NCBI RefSeq assembly: GCF_023715845.1 | Contig: NZ_JAMBOR010000006.1 | Coordinates: 80,022-144,021, forward strand | Length of the DNA: 64,000 bases | Reading direction: 5' to 3' | Source of the DNA: Fictibacillus phosphorivorans | GTDB lineage: Bacteria; Bacillota; Bacilli; Bacillales; Fictibacillaceae | In this document: positions 52,119 through 61,230 of the stretch, one piece after another | Layout: every line of letters begins with the position of its first letter | How positions within the stretch are numbered: position 1 is the first letter of the stretch | Position numbers and translations under genes: made by a program | Notes under the pieces: model-generated | The model's input: the letters and a program-made list of their open reading frames with translations, nothing else | Database searches by the model: none | Told to the model about the DNA's origin: nothing

Positions 52119-53638
52119 AGCTTGTAGACAAAGTCATGTCTACAAGCTTTTTTTATTGTACAATTAAAGTAGATAATGTTTGAGGGGAGAAATATACATG
52201 TTATCTAAGCATTCTACTGAAGGACGTCATCAAGTTACTCTAGCAGCTCTCGACGAGCTTGTTCCACAGGATCATTTAGTACGAAAAATCGATCAAGTCA
52301 TGGATTTTGACTTTATTTATGATGCGGTAAAACATACATATTCTTTGGATAATGGCAGACCAAGCGTGGATCCTGTTGTTCTCATAAAGCTGGTTCTGAT
52401 TCAATACTTATTCGGGATTCGATCCATGCGTCAAACCATTAAAGAGATTGAAACGAACATCGCTTATCGTTGGTTTTTAGGCTATGACTTGAATGAAAAG
52501 ATTCCACACTTCTCCACCTTCGGGAAGAACTACGCACGCCGTTTTCATGATAGTGATCTTTTTGAACAAATCTTTTACCGTATTCTTCGAGAAGCTACAA
52601 ACCATGGTCTCGTTGATCCTTCTGTTGCGTTCATCGATTCTACACATGTGAAAGCCAACGCGAATAAGAAGAAATTTAACAAGAAGATCGTACGCGTCGA
52701 GACTCGTAGCTATCAAAATCAACTAGAAGAAGAAATCAATATCGACCGTGAGGTACACGGAAAAAAGCACTGACCCCTCAAACAAAAACGGAAACGAAAG
52801 AAATAAAAATCAGTACGACTGATCCTGAAAGTGGTTACTATGTAAAGGATGAACGAGAGAAATTGTTTGCCTACTCGTTTCATACTGCCAGTGATTCAAG
52901 AGGTTTCATTCTTGGTAGTCTCGTTACTGGAGCCAATGTACATGACAGTAGAATGCTTGAGCCATTAGTGAATCAGTTGGTTGAAAACATCGGAAAACCG
53001 AACGCCTTAGCCGTTGATGCAGGATATAAAACACCACCGATCGCCAAGTTTTTAATGGAAAATGAAATCCGTACAGTCATGCCTTACACCCGACCGAAAA
53101 CCAAAGATGGATACATGAAAAAGTATGAGTATGTTTACGATGAATATTACGATCAGTACATATGCCCACAAGGTGAAACGTTATCATATAGAACGACGAC
53201 CCGCGAGGGTTATCGGCAATACGCTTCTAATCCTTTAAAGTGTAAACAGTGTCCGTTGCTCTCTAAGTGTACACAGAATAAACAGCACATTAAAATGATT
53301 CACCGGCACATCTGGCAGGATTATATAGAGGAAGCCGATCACCTTCGGCATACGGAAAAAAATAAAAAAATATATGCACAGCGAAAAGAAACCATTGAAC
53401 GGGTTTTCGCTGATGCAAAAGAAAAGCATGGTATGCGATGGACGAGGCTCAGAGGGCTTAAAAAAGTTTCCGCGCACGCGATGCTTACTTTCGCTGCCAT
53501 GAATCTTAAAAAACTGGCAAACTGGACATGGCGAGGGCCATGTCTAGTGTAATAAAAGTCTAAAAAACCTTGAAAAACAAAAAAATAAAGACAAACCCCA
53601 TCTCAAAAAAATGTGAGGTGGGGTTTGTCTACGGTCTG
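52119..53638 (+). mobile_element. IS1182-family insertion sequence, 1520 bp
   Basis: Bounded by imperfect inverted ends CAGCTTGTAGACAAA (left) and CAGACCGTAGACAAA (right, reverse complement), with a 20-bp direct duplication of a terminator hairpin on both sides. The left end forms its own terminator (AGCTTGTAGACA / TGTCTACAAGCT then T-run, 52120-52153), and the right end another (ACAAACCCC / GGGGTTTGT). It contains one transposase gene in two frames. Confidence 0.9.
52180..53552 (+). CDS. IS1182-family DDE transposase, split at an A-run (frameshift)
   Basis: Frame 1 (52180-52773) has the DUF772 N-terminal region (RPSVDPVVLIKLVLIQYLFGIRSM-like) and the first catalytic part FIDSTHVKANANKKK. 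Frame 2, entered one base back, continues STTDPESGYYVKDEREK, LAVDAGYKT, a four-Cys cluster CPQGE...CKQCPLLSKC and the last catalytic region RKETIERVFADAKEKHGMRW. The junction is A AAA AAG at 52761-52767 in the zero frame, with GAGG 8 bases upstream and UGA 3 bases downstream. It could be a programmed -1 shift or a one-base loss from a seven-A run; both give the same protein. Confidence 0.85.
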
Positions 53639-53658
53639 AGACGTCCTGTTGGACGTCT
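53639..53658 (+). repeat. Target duplication, right copy, with terminator T-run
   Basis: AGACGTCCTGTTGGACGTCT followed by TTTTT: the original intact terminator of the candidate small RNA. Confidence 0.9.
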
Positions 53659-53725
53659 TTTTTCATTTATTTCAGTATCGTTGATTCTCCTTAATTTCCT
53701 CTAATCATTTTGTAATTCTTTCATT

Positions 53726-53845
53726 TTATTTATTACTTTTCCTAAGCTGCCCTTCGAATCCTATAAGTGTAATTAAAATAAATAGTGATGCGGAAAAAAT
53801 AATAATGACCACTGGAGTCCTCCTATATGTATATCTTTTAGTCAT
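53726..53845 (-). CDS. 39-residue membrane peptide
   Basis: MTKRYTYRRTPVVIIIFSAS, then FLITLIGF-type hydrophobic residues and a basic end RKSNK. GGAGAGGG lies 5 bases before the ATG. Basic N-terminus, one transmembrane helix. Unknown function; short, so moderate support only. Confidence 0.5.
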   Translation of the reverse strand: MTKRYTYRRTPVVIIIFSASLFILITLIGFEGQLRKSNK

Positions 53846-54015
53846 AAAACCCTCTCCACTCTATATTCCACTGTTGAAAATATATTCCTTGTAAGTGTGG
53901 GAAAGTCCAGCGCACATGCATGTTTGTAGGTGTAAAAGGCAATAACTTGGGATAATAAATAAGCGTGTGATAGGATGATACTTATTCATAATCAGGAGAA
54001 ACGGGGTGAAAATTA

Positions 54016-56187
54016 ATGAAAGGCATTCATCGAAAACAGGACTGGCTTGGCAGGCTGCTGGCTTCTGATCCTGGACAGATCCGCTTTTATAAAGCAAGCC
54101 GCGCGACCATCAGTTTGATCACCTCTGTTTTCACAACGTTATTGATTCTGCGTGCAGCTGGTAACTCCGTGATCACCCCTGCCATTGTTGCCGGTATGGC
54201 CGGAATGCTCGGAATCATGGCAGTCATGGATGACACGAAGGAAAAGATGAAGGTCACGACGCTATTGATGGCCCCTTCTGCAATGCTTGGGATCACGATC
54301 GGCTCTTTATCAGGTAATGCGGTTTACATCGATGTGATGATGATCATCATCATCTTCTGCAGTTTTTATCTCACTCGATTTGGTGTGCGCTTTTTCTCTT
54401 TATCGATGATCATGTTTATGACCGTTTATATATCGTCTGTTTTGAAACTGCACAGCAACCAGCTTCCATGGTTTTTTGGCGGTATTACGATTGGTATCCT
54501 CTCTGCTTTTTTGGTGAACTTTTTTCTTTTTCAAAGCACAGCAAAAAGTTTAAGAAACAGTCTTGAGTCGTTTCATTTTCAGAGCAACCTGACCTTTAAT
54601 CTTTTGCTGGATGCTATGAAGGACCCGGAAGTAAGCCTCAAACGAAAAAAAGAGATCCAGAAGAACGTACATAAACTAAAAGAGTACGCCGTGATCGTGT
54701 CGGGATACATAAAAGTAGAAGATGTTCAGGAGATGTGGCCTGGCCTTACCACTTCACAGCTGAGGTTATATGTCTTTGACACGGGAATGCTCGCTGAGAC
54801 GTTATCTGATTCCATCCAGAGTTTAAAAAATACAGATGCTCAAGAACTAAAAGAAATCAGACCTCTTCTTATCGAGGTTACGCAAACGTTGCGGGCTTCG
54901 AAGGTGCTGGCGCCGAATGTCGAAGAACAGCAGTTAGAAGATGCTGAACGAGCGGTGCAAAAGCTTCGTCTGATGATCCTCGACCTTTTGAATCGTGACC
55001 ATGATCCAAAAGGATGGGTCTTTTTAATAAGACGTATTGAATCGATCGCGAACCATGTGATCGAAGGCGCGACAACGATTCAGCAGTCACTGCAAGGAAA
55101 AAAAGCTGACACCTTGGGACTAGAAGAAACGGAAGAAGTCTTAGAAAAAGAAACGTCAAAAGAAGAAACAGGTTTAAAGCCATCTACACGTAAAGCATTC
55201 CAAGCGCTAGTCGCTGGTGTTTTATCCATCCTAGTTGGAGGGATCTTCTCTCCCACCCAGCCTTATTGGGTGCTGCTCACAGCGTTCATCGTCCTGCTCG
55301 GAACAGAATCGATCGGCCGTATCTACACAAAAGGTTATCAGCGTTCCCTTGGGACGATTATCGGAGCTGTAATCGGTTTTTTGATGGCCAAACTTTTGTC
55401 TGGCCATCCTGTTATTGAAGTCATTCTGCTCTTTGCTGTTATCTTTTTGGCTTTTTATCTTCTCACCGTATCTTATATGATGATGAGTTTATTCATCACG
55501 ATGTTGATCGCGTTTATGTACGATATCTTGCTAGGCGGAATTACGTTTGAGCTCATCGGCTCCCGTGTTCTTGATACTATCGCAGGGGCTTCCATCGCAC
55601 TCGTTGTGTCCACCGTTGTTTTTCCGAAGAAAACGAAACAAAAAGTGGCCGAAACGATTCAGGACTTTTTTGAAGAGCTTAAACCTTATGTTACGGAATA
55701 TGTGAAAAGTTTTCGGGAGGATGTTAACGTTAAAGAACTTTCTGAAAAAGGGTTCCTACTGGATCAAAAACTCCAGGCCATAAGAGATGAGGCTCACACA
55801 TTATTGCAACGGCCTGGCTCTCCTGCACATACGGAAATGAGCCGGTGGTTCACCATACTGTCCGCCATTAACTATTACGCGAAACACCTCGTTGCTTCTT
55901 CCTATCGAAAAGGATTCGATTATCCAGAGGAACTGATCGACGTATTTAAAAATACCGAAGAAAAGCTTGGACAGAATCTTGACGCTTTGAAGGAGCTGCT
56001 TAAGCGTGGTACGGATAAGGAAAAAATCCTGATGTACAGTCTTGAGATAGAACGTGAACAGATCGAACGCCTCGCACCGAGTAGAAAACAAACGCAGCGT
56101 GACTTAATCCATCACCTTTTTTACGTATGGCGGATCAATCGTTCGTTGATCGAACTAGGAAAAGAGTTAGGTGCGGTTGAAAAATAA
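54016..56187 (+). CDS. FUSC family membrane exporter
   Basis: 723 residues. It has two blocks of about six transmembrane helices (about 28-165 and 390-540), each followed by a long helical cytoplasmic domain, the layout of the FUSC/aromatic acid exporter superfamily. The second block carries the FUSC_2 signature QPYWVLLTAFIVLLGTESIGRIYTKGYQRSLGT-like region: PYWVLLTAFIVLLG then RSLGTIIGAVIG. Such proteins export aromatic acids, fusaric acid or similar. ATG preceded by AACGGGGTG. It is followed by a small hydrophilic gene with an RBS hairpin. Confidence 0.85.
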   Translation: MKGIHRKQDWLGRLLASDPGQIRFYKASRATISLITSVFTTLLILRAAGNSVITPAIVAGMAGMLGIMAVMDDTKEKMKVTTLLMAPSAMLGITIGSLSGNAVYIDVMMIIIIFCSFYLTRFGVRFFSLSMIMFMTVYISSVLKLHSNQLPWFFGGITIGILSAFLVNFFLFQSTAKSLRNSLESFHFQSNLTFNLLLDAMKDPEVSLKRKKEIQKNVHKLKEYAVIVSGYIKVEDVQEMWPGLTTSQLRLYVFDTGMLAETLSDSIQSLKNTDAQELKEIRPLLIEVTQTLRASKVLAPNVEEQQLEDAERAVQKLRLMILDLLNRDHDPKGWVFLIRRIESIANHVIEGATTIQQSLQGKKADTLGLEETEEVLEKETSKEETGLKPSTRKAFQALVAGVLSILVGGIFSPTQPYWVLLTAFIVLLGTESIGRIYTKGYQRSLGTIIGAVIGFLMAKLLSGHPVIEVILLFAVIFLAFYLLTVSYMMMSLFITMLIAFMYDILLGGITFELIGSRVLDTIAGASIALVVSTVVFPKKTKQKVAETIQDFFEELKPYVTEYVKSFREDVNVKELSEKGFLLDQKLQAIRDEAHTLLQRPGSPAHTEMSRWFTILSAINYYAKHLVASSYRKGFDYPEELIDVFKNTEEKLGQNLDALKELLKRGTDKEKILMYSLEIEREQIERLAPSRKQTQRDLIHHLFYVWRINRSLIELGKELGAVEK

Positions 56188-56207
56188 TGGTCTCATAAAA
56201 AGGAGCT

Positions 56208-56249
56208 CAACTCCACAATCTAATAGGGTATTAAATTTTTTGAGGAGTT
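56208..56249 (+). promoter_or_regulatory. Hairpin that can cover a ribosome site
   Basis: TCAACTCC (56208-56215) is the exact complement of GGAGTTGA (56242-56249), which contains the ribosome site of the next small gene. Pairing would hide it. Confidence 0.4.
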
Positions 56250-56257
56250 GACATTTA

Positions 56258-56452
56258 ATGAGACACCAACGTCATAAAGGAAACAAGGATAAGAACCTTA
56301 CTTCAATGCCTCAAGTACCGAAGAATCAGATCGCAGATTCAAACAGTGAGGAATATGAATTTGCAAAAGAATTAAACGCTGAGTACGAATTCGAACAGAA
56401 GCCTGGGTTTGATACAACAGGGGTAAGACGTAAAGACGAAGACGAAGAATAA
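56258..56452 (+). CDS. Small hydrophilic protein, YfhD-like
   Basis: 64 residues, no membrane segment, highly charged: HQRHKGNKDKN, MPQVPKNQ, then YEFAKELNAEYEFEQ and an acidic end KDEDEE. The PQVPKNQ and FAKELN parts resemble the small YfhD family of Bacilli, which is linked to spores or stress but not understood. Its ribosome site is in a possible hairpin. Confidence 0.55.
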   Translation: MRHQRHKGNKDKNLTSMPQVPKNQIADSNSEEYEFAKELNAEYEFEQKPGFDTTGVRRKDEDEE

Positions 56453-56459
56453 GTGATAG

Positions 56460-56502
56460 AAAGAAACAGCCTTGACCATCTGGTTATTGGCTGTTTTGTT
56501 TT
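56460..56502 (+). terminator. Terminator of the YfhD-like gene
   Basis: AACAGCC / GGCTGTT stem then TTGTTTTT. Confidence 0.75.
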
Positions 56503-56512
56503 TAAGCATACA

Positions 56513-56540
56513 AAAAAGGCACTATAGAAAGTGCCTTTCG
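56513..56540 (-). terminator. Terminator of the mannosidase operon
   Basis: AAAGGCACT / AGTGCCTTT stem with T-run on the minus strand. Confidence 0.85.
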
Positions 56541-56542
56541 CG

Positions 56543-59143
56543 TTAGAACATGATGGATTTAACTTGATTTACTTTTACAGCCACTTGAACTTGATTGTTT
56601 ATTACTTCTAAGTCTTCTTTTGGTTCTTCGTTTAAGTTCGTCACTGAAGCTTTTCCTGTTTCATGCGGAAGATCATAACAGGCCTGTATTTCTTCTTGTG
56701 TTGGATTATAGAAACGCAGCACCAGCTTATCCTCTTTTTCAGCCTTTTTCAACGTGCTCAATACGACGTTCGGGCTGACCTCTTTCAATAAACTATAAGA
56801 TAGAGGTGTCTGTATTCCAGATGCGTTAAGTTTCATGGCGTCATGTGGAATTTTGTTATACGTTTGAATCGGTGTTAAATACTCTTTAGCTAATCGCACT
56901 GCGTTTTCTTCCTGACCATGTGTTGCGATCGCAAAATCTATGGTTAGATTTCCGATCATTTGTGAATCAGGAGTCGGCAGTTTGATCCCGGAAGGTCTTC
57001 CTGGTCTACGAAGCATCTCTTCCTTTCCAAGATATCCAACACTTCTGAACAAGGTAATGGCGATCGTATCGAAGTTTTCCCCGATGATCTCATATTCTCT
57101 CGTGCTGTTGGTAAGAACACTCACACCATAATCCTCGTTTGAAAGACCAACATAACTTAACATCGGATAAATCGGATCTGGACGCTCGTCCCAATCCTCC
57201 TTCTCCCATACTTCAATCGCAGAATCGATAACAGGACGCTTGATCAAGCCGAACTGATTATCGGAAAGCGAGAAGGAGGACGCGATGTTTGTCGGGATCA
57301 ATGCTCGTAGTCGGTGATCCTTAGCCTGATTGTTGATCTCCATTTTACAATGGATAACAGGTTTGTGATTTGGCACTGAAAGCGTCATATGAACCTCAAC
57401 GAATTGATCGATCTCCTTCAATTTTCTTTTCTCTAGATTAGAAGGGACCTCCAATTTATAATCGATTTCAATGGTCGCTTCATATTTGTTTTGGTTCATT
57501 TTAACCGAAGCATTTACGTTGTCACTATAGATCACATCTTTATCTGGCAGTGGAGAGAAATCATATTCATCCCCGTCATCTCCTTCATTTTCAAGAAGAA
57601 GAACATTCTCAAACGCCTGCTTTTGTTTTTTATCATAGATGTTTAACGTTCCGTTTGGATTAACCGTGATTTTGTAAAAGTCTGTATCTACTTTATCCAC
57701 TTCTGATCCTGTAGATGGAGCGTTCTCTTCGCTTTCAGAAACGAAATACGTTTTATAACCCATCGCCGGAACGGTGTCTTTCAATTGAATCTTATAGTTA
57801 TAAAACGGATCATAGTTTCCGTAATGAACGATCTGTCTATCAATAAGGCCCGGATCCATGATTTCACGATCAAGGATCTCGAAATCTAATTCATTGTTAT
57901 CCTTATCGACGAGTTTAAACGATTCTAACTTCGTGATCACATTCGTGGTCGTTACTTCGTTTCGTTCATAAGGCAATAGATTGAAAACCGTTAAGCGATC
58001 TTCTTGTTTTTGCGTCTCTAAGCTATCCACGATCTTACGCTTATAAAAGTTAATCAATTGATCGACTTTCTCTTCAGCAAGGAAGAAACGGTTGCAGATC
58101 TCTCTGTGGACCTTATCCGAACAGCAGCAACCGATACTGTCATGGGCATGGTTCTTCATGATCTCTTTCCAGATCAGTTCGATAAGACCGTGATGATATT
58201 CAAATCCTAAGCTGTGTGCGAGTGAAGCTAATGGTTCTAAGATATTCGTGATCTTGTTTTCGATTCTCGTGTTCGCCGCTTTAATATCCATGCGAGTTGA
58301 GTAGATACTGCGGTGTACACGCATGTACTTCCCATCGAGGAACTCACCTTTTAAGGTTGGAAGGTCCTCCTGCTTCTCGATCTCCGCGAACACATCTTCA
58401 TATTTACTTAAGAAAAATTCCCGGTCTGGATAAAGTTTCTTCAGCTTCTCCATGACTTCAAAGATATTCTTTTGAATAGGCATCTGATCATGACCATTCG
58501 GTAAGATGATGTTCTCTGTTGTTGCCCCGCGGTCTAAAACCGTAAAGTACTTCTCCATGCGTTTTTGAAGAGCTTCTTCGTCCTCTGGCAGATACTTGCC
58601 GATCGCATAACCTAGCGGGAACAGTTGAACAAGTACCTTCGAACCATCTTCTGTCTGCCAGTAGAATTCCGTCTTGTCTGTACCATGGCGTTCTGACGTA
58701 CCGCGCCAGAAGATGGAATAGCTGATATCAAATCCGTTATAGATCATCGGCATCTGTGCGGATTGTCCGAATGAATCTGGGAGATAGCCGATTCGCATAA
58801 AGTCCCCATATTCTTCGCTGTCTTTTATTCCATATAAAAGGTTTCGAACGATCGATTCCGCTCCAACAACCATCTCGTCCGTCTGTGTATACCATGGGCC
58901 GATAATTAACCGACCCTCTTGTACAAGCTTCTTAACGCGTTCTTTATTTTCTGGTTTGACCGCAAAGTAGTCTTCTAAGATAGAAGTTTGTCCATCCAAG
59001 ACATAGTACGGATAATCTGGATTGTTCTCTAGCATCTCCATGATTTCTTCCATGTTGTTAACTAATAAAATTCTTGATTCTTCTGTTGAGAAATACCATT
59101 CTCTGTCCCAATGCATATGTGGAACGATGTGAACTTTTTTCAT
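56543..59143 (-). CDS. mngB: GH38 alpha-mannosidase (mannosylglycerate hydrolase-like)
   Basis: About 866 residues from ATG 59143 (GGAGGAG upstream, itself read as the first codons from 59158). GH38 signatures: HIVPHMHWDREWY (metal ligands H and D), GRLIIGPWYTQTDE, YLPDSFGQSAQMP with the nucleophile Asp, and NHAHDSIGCCCSD with the last ligands. It cleaves alpha-mannosides; with a PTS next to it the substrate is probably phosphorylated mannosylglycerate, as for MngB. Last gene of the operon, adjacent to the PTS stop. Confidence 0.88.
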   Translation of the reverse strand: MKKVHIVPHMHWDREWYFSTEESRILLVNNMEEIMEMLENNPDYPYYVLDGQTSILEDYFAVKPENKERVKKLVQEGRLIIGPWYTQTDEMVVGAESIVRNLLYGIKDSEEYGDFMRIGYLPDSFGQSAQMPMIYNGFDISYSIFWRGTSERHGTDKTEFYWQTEDGSKVLVQLFPLGYAIGKYLPEDEEALQKRMEKYFTVLDRGATTENIILPNGHDQMPIQKNIFEVMEKLKKLYPDREFFLSKYEDVFAEIEKQEDLPTLKGEFLDGKYMRVHRSIYSTRMDIKAANTRIENKITNILEPLASLAHSLGFEYHHGLIELIWKEIMKNHAHDSIGCCCSDKVHREICNRFFLAEEKVDQLINFYKRKIVDSLETQKQEDRLTVFNLLPYERNEVTTTNVITKLESFKLVDKDNNELDFEILDREIMDPGLIDRQIVHYGNYDPFYNYKIQLKDTVPAMGYKTYFVSESEENAPSTGSEVDKVDTDFYKITVNPNGTLNIYDKKQKQAFENVLLLENEGDDGDEYDFSPLPDKDVIYSDNVNASVKMNQNKYEATIEIDYKLEVPSNLEKRKLKEIDQFVEVHMTLSVPNHKPVIHCKMEINNQAKDHRLRALIPTNIASSFSLSDNQFGLIKRPVIDSAIEVWEKEDWDERPDPIYPMLSYVGLSNEDYGVSVLTNSTREYEIIGENFDTIAITLFRSVGYLGKEEMLRRPGRPSGIKLPTPDSQMIGNLTIDFAIATHGQEENAVRLAKEYLTPIQTYNKIPHDAMKLNASGIQTPLSYSLLKEVSPNVVLSTLKKAEKEDKLVLRFYNPTQEEIQACYDLPHETGKASVTNLNEEPKEDLEVINNQVQVAVKVNQVKSIMF

Positions 59144-59158
59144 CCTATTCTCCTCCAT

Positions 59159-61093
59159 CTATGCTGCTTTTTTTTCTGTGATATCGTTCTTTTTATATTT
59201 ACGAGTAAGGATTAAGAGTACCATTGAGATGAATGCGCCGATTAGTGCTGCCCCAAGCCAAACGGAAGCTGCTAATAAGAGTGAGTTCCCTTGTAACAAG
59301 GCAAGTGAGAAAATACCTGCACCCGGTACGTTAAGACCGATGTCAAAATAAGCAACGATCGCACCGGCAACGGCTGATCCGGCAATCAATGACGGGATCA
59401 CTCGTAGCGGATCATTGATCATGAACGGGATGGCACCTTCTGTTATTCCCGCTAAACCTAACAGCCAGGTTTGCTTCCCGACTTCTTGTTCTTGTTTTGT
59501 AAAGTATTTTTTTCCGATAATCGTTGCGCCGGTAACGGAGAAGGCTGAAACCATCTTAACGGATGCAAATACCGCGTAAGGCACGATATTTCCGCTCGCC
59601 ATCGCACCGATACAGAACGTGTATGCTGCTTTGTTTACAGGACCTCCAAGATCGAATGAAACCATTGCTCCGATAACCGCTCCTAAAATGATGGCATTAG
59701 CACCACTCATACCTTGTAGCCATTCAATCAATCCTTCATTCACGAATGCCAATGGTTTTCCGACTACAAACAACATGATCGAACCAACGACAAGTGTTCC
59801 AATGACCGGATAGAACCAGAAGCTGACAAAGCCTGCAAATGTTCCTTTTGGTTTTACTGTCTGTTTCAAATATTTTAAGAAGTAACCGGCTAATAGACCG
59901 CCAAGCATTCCACCTAAGAATCCGCTTCCGATTAAGTTTGCCGCTACCCCTGCTGCAAAACCTGGTCCTAGAGCTGGTTTATCCGCAATGGAATACGCCA
60001 TGTAAGCAGCTAGGATCGGTATCATCAGCTGACCTAAAAGTGTGCCGCCAAGCTGTCTCAATAGCCATAACCACGAACCTTCTGTATCATAAATTTCTTG
60101 AAGTCCGAACGCTTGAGAGATGAAGACAGCTGCCGCTAGGGTCATTCCACCTGCAACAATGATCGGAATGATATAAGAGATACCGGTTAATAGTGAATCC
60201 TTGATCTCTGTCTTAACGGATTTTTGTTCTTCGTGATCGTCATCCTCAACAGTTTGAGTAGCAGGTGCATGCTTTGGTTGATTTTCAGCTTTTATTAAAG
60301 CTTTTTGGAGAATGCTTTTCGCATTCCGAAGCGGGTCTGCAACTGACGTTTTGACCTTCGGAAGATGTTTAAAACGCTCTTCGTCCTTAACCGCAACATC
60401 TACCGCAAAGACCACGGCATCTGCTTCTTGCAGTTGGCCCTTTGTAAAGCGGTCCTCTATTCCGTTTGCGCCTTGTTTTTCTACTAAAACGCGAATGCCC
60501 AGTTCTTTACCTGCTTTAACGAGTGACTCTGCCGCCATATACGTATGGGCAATACCTGCTGGACAAGCTGTGATTGCGAGTACTGTTTTATTCGGTTGCT
60601 GGACAGGCTCGGCAGGTTGTGTTTCTTCGGCTTCATTCGTTTGATCGAGTCGATCATAGAGCTCTTGGTTGGTTTGTGCATGCAGCAAATTCTTTTTATA
60701 CTCTTCATTTGATAATCGTGTCACGAGTTCTGATAAAAGAGAAAGATGTGTGGATCCTTCCTCCTCTTTTGGAATCGCTAACAAAATAACCAATTCTACT
60801 TGGTTGTTAGGATCGATACTCTCCCAATCACCAATCGGTTTTTCTAATGTAGCTACAGCGAATACGGCTTCTTTTACCGCTGACGATTTTCCATGAGGAA
60901 TCGCTAAACCGCCTTCAAACCCAGTCGGTGAAAGTGACTCTCTATCCATAACTGCTTGGTAAAACTCTTCTTCTGAATGCAGCTTACCTTCTGCCATCAA
61001 TTGCTTAATGAGATATGTGATAACTTCGTCTTTGGAACGAAACGATTTTTTCGTATTAAGCAAGGATACTGATGTTAAGTTTTTTAACAACAT
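59159..61093 (-). CDS. mngA: PTS enzyme IIABC, fructose/mannosylglycerate type
   Basis: 644 residues from ATG 61093 (AAAGGGGTTACAGAA upstream). Domain order A-B-C: IIA with the phospho-His in GLAIPHGKSSAV (about 60-71), IIB with the phospho-Cys in ITACPAGIAHTYMAAE (about 175-190), IIC with about ten helices (about 310-635). This is the fructose-superfamily layout of MngA and FruA. The partner mannosidase points to 2-O-alpha-mannosyl-D-glycerate. Imports and phosphorylates the sugar using PEP through HPr. Confidence 0.88.
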   Translation of the reverse strand: MLLKNLTSVSLLNTKKSFRSKDEVITYLIKQLMAEGKLHSEEEFYQAVMDRESLSPTGFEGGLAIPHGKSSAVKEAVFAVATLEKPIGDWESIDPNNQVELVILLAIPKEEEGSTHLSLLSELVTRLSNEEYKKNLLHAQTNQELYDRLDQTNEAEETQPAEPVQQPNKTVLAITACPAGIAHTYMAAESLVKAGKELGIRVLVEKQGANGIEDRFTKGQLQEADAVVFAVDVAVKDEERFKHLPKVKTSVADPLRNAKSILQKALIKAENQPKHAPATQTVEDDDHEEQKSVKTEIKDSLLTGISYIIPIIVAGGMTLAAAVFISQAFGLQEIYDTEGSWLWLLRQLGGTLLGQLMIPILAAYMAYSIADKPALGPGFAAGVAANLIGSGFLGGMLGGLLAGYFLKYLKQTVKPKGTFAGFVSFWFYPVIGTLVVGSIMLFVVGKPLAFVNEGLIEWLQGMSGANAIILGAVIGAMVSFDLGGPVNKAAYTFCIGAMASGNIVPYAVFASVKMVSAFSVTGATIIGKKYFTKQEQEVGKQTWLLGLAGITEGAIPFMINDPLRVIPSLIAGSAVAGAIVAYFDIGLNVPGAGIFSLALLQGNSLLLAASVWLGAALIGAFISMVLLILTRKYKKNDITEKKAA

Positions 61094-61142
61094 TTCTGTA
61101 ACCCCTTTCAATTTTCCGTGTTCCGCTTGTGGTTACATACTA

Positions 61143-61178
61143 GCAAAAAAAAAATAAGAAGTTGGATTCTTCTTATTT
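61143..61178 (-). terminator. Terminator between regulator and PTS gene
   Basis: On the minus strand AATAAGAAG, 7-nt loop, CTTCTTATT followed by eight T: a good intrinsic terminator 50 bp before the PTS start. Confidence 0.8.
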
Positions 61179-61210
61179 GTACACACATAATTTAGTTTCT
61201 GCTTTCTTTT

Positions 61211-61226
61211 TGTGTATTTATACACA
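61211..61226. promoter_or_regulatory. Palindromic operator
   Basis: TGTGTATTTATACACA is a perfect 7-2-7 palindrome; a second partial copy TGTACACACA lies at 61179-61187. Likely binding site of the RpiR-type regulator. Confidence 0.6.
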
Positions 61227-61230
61227 TCAA

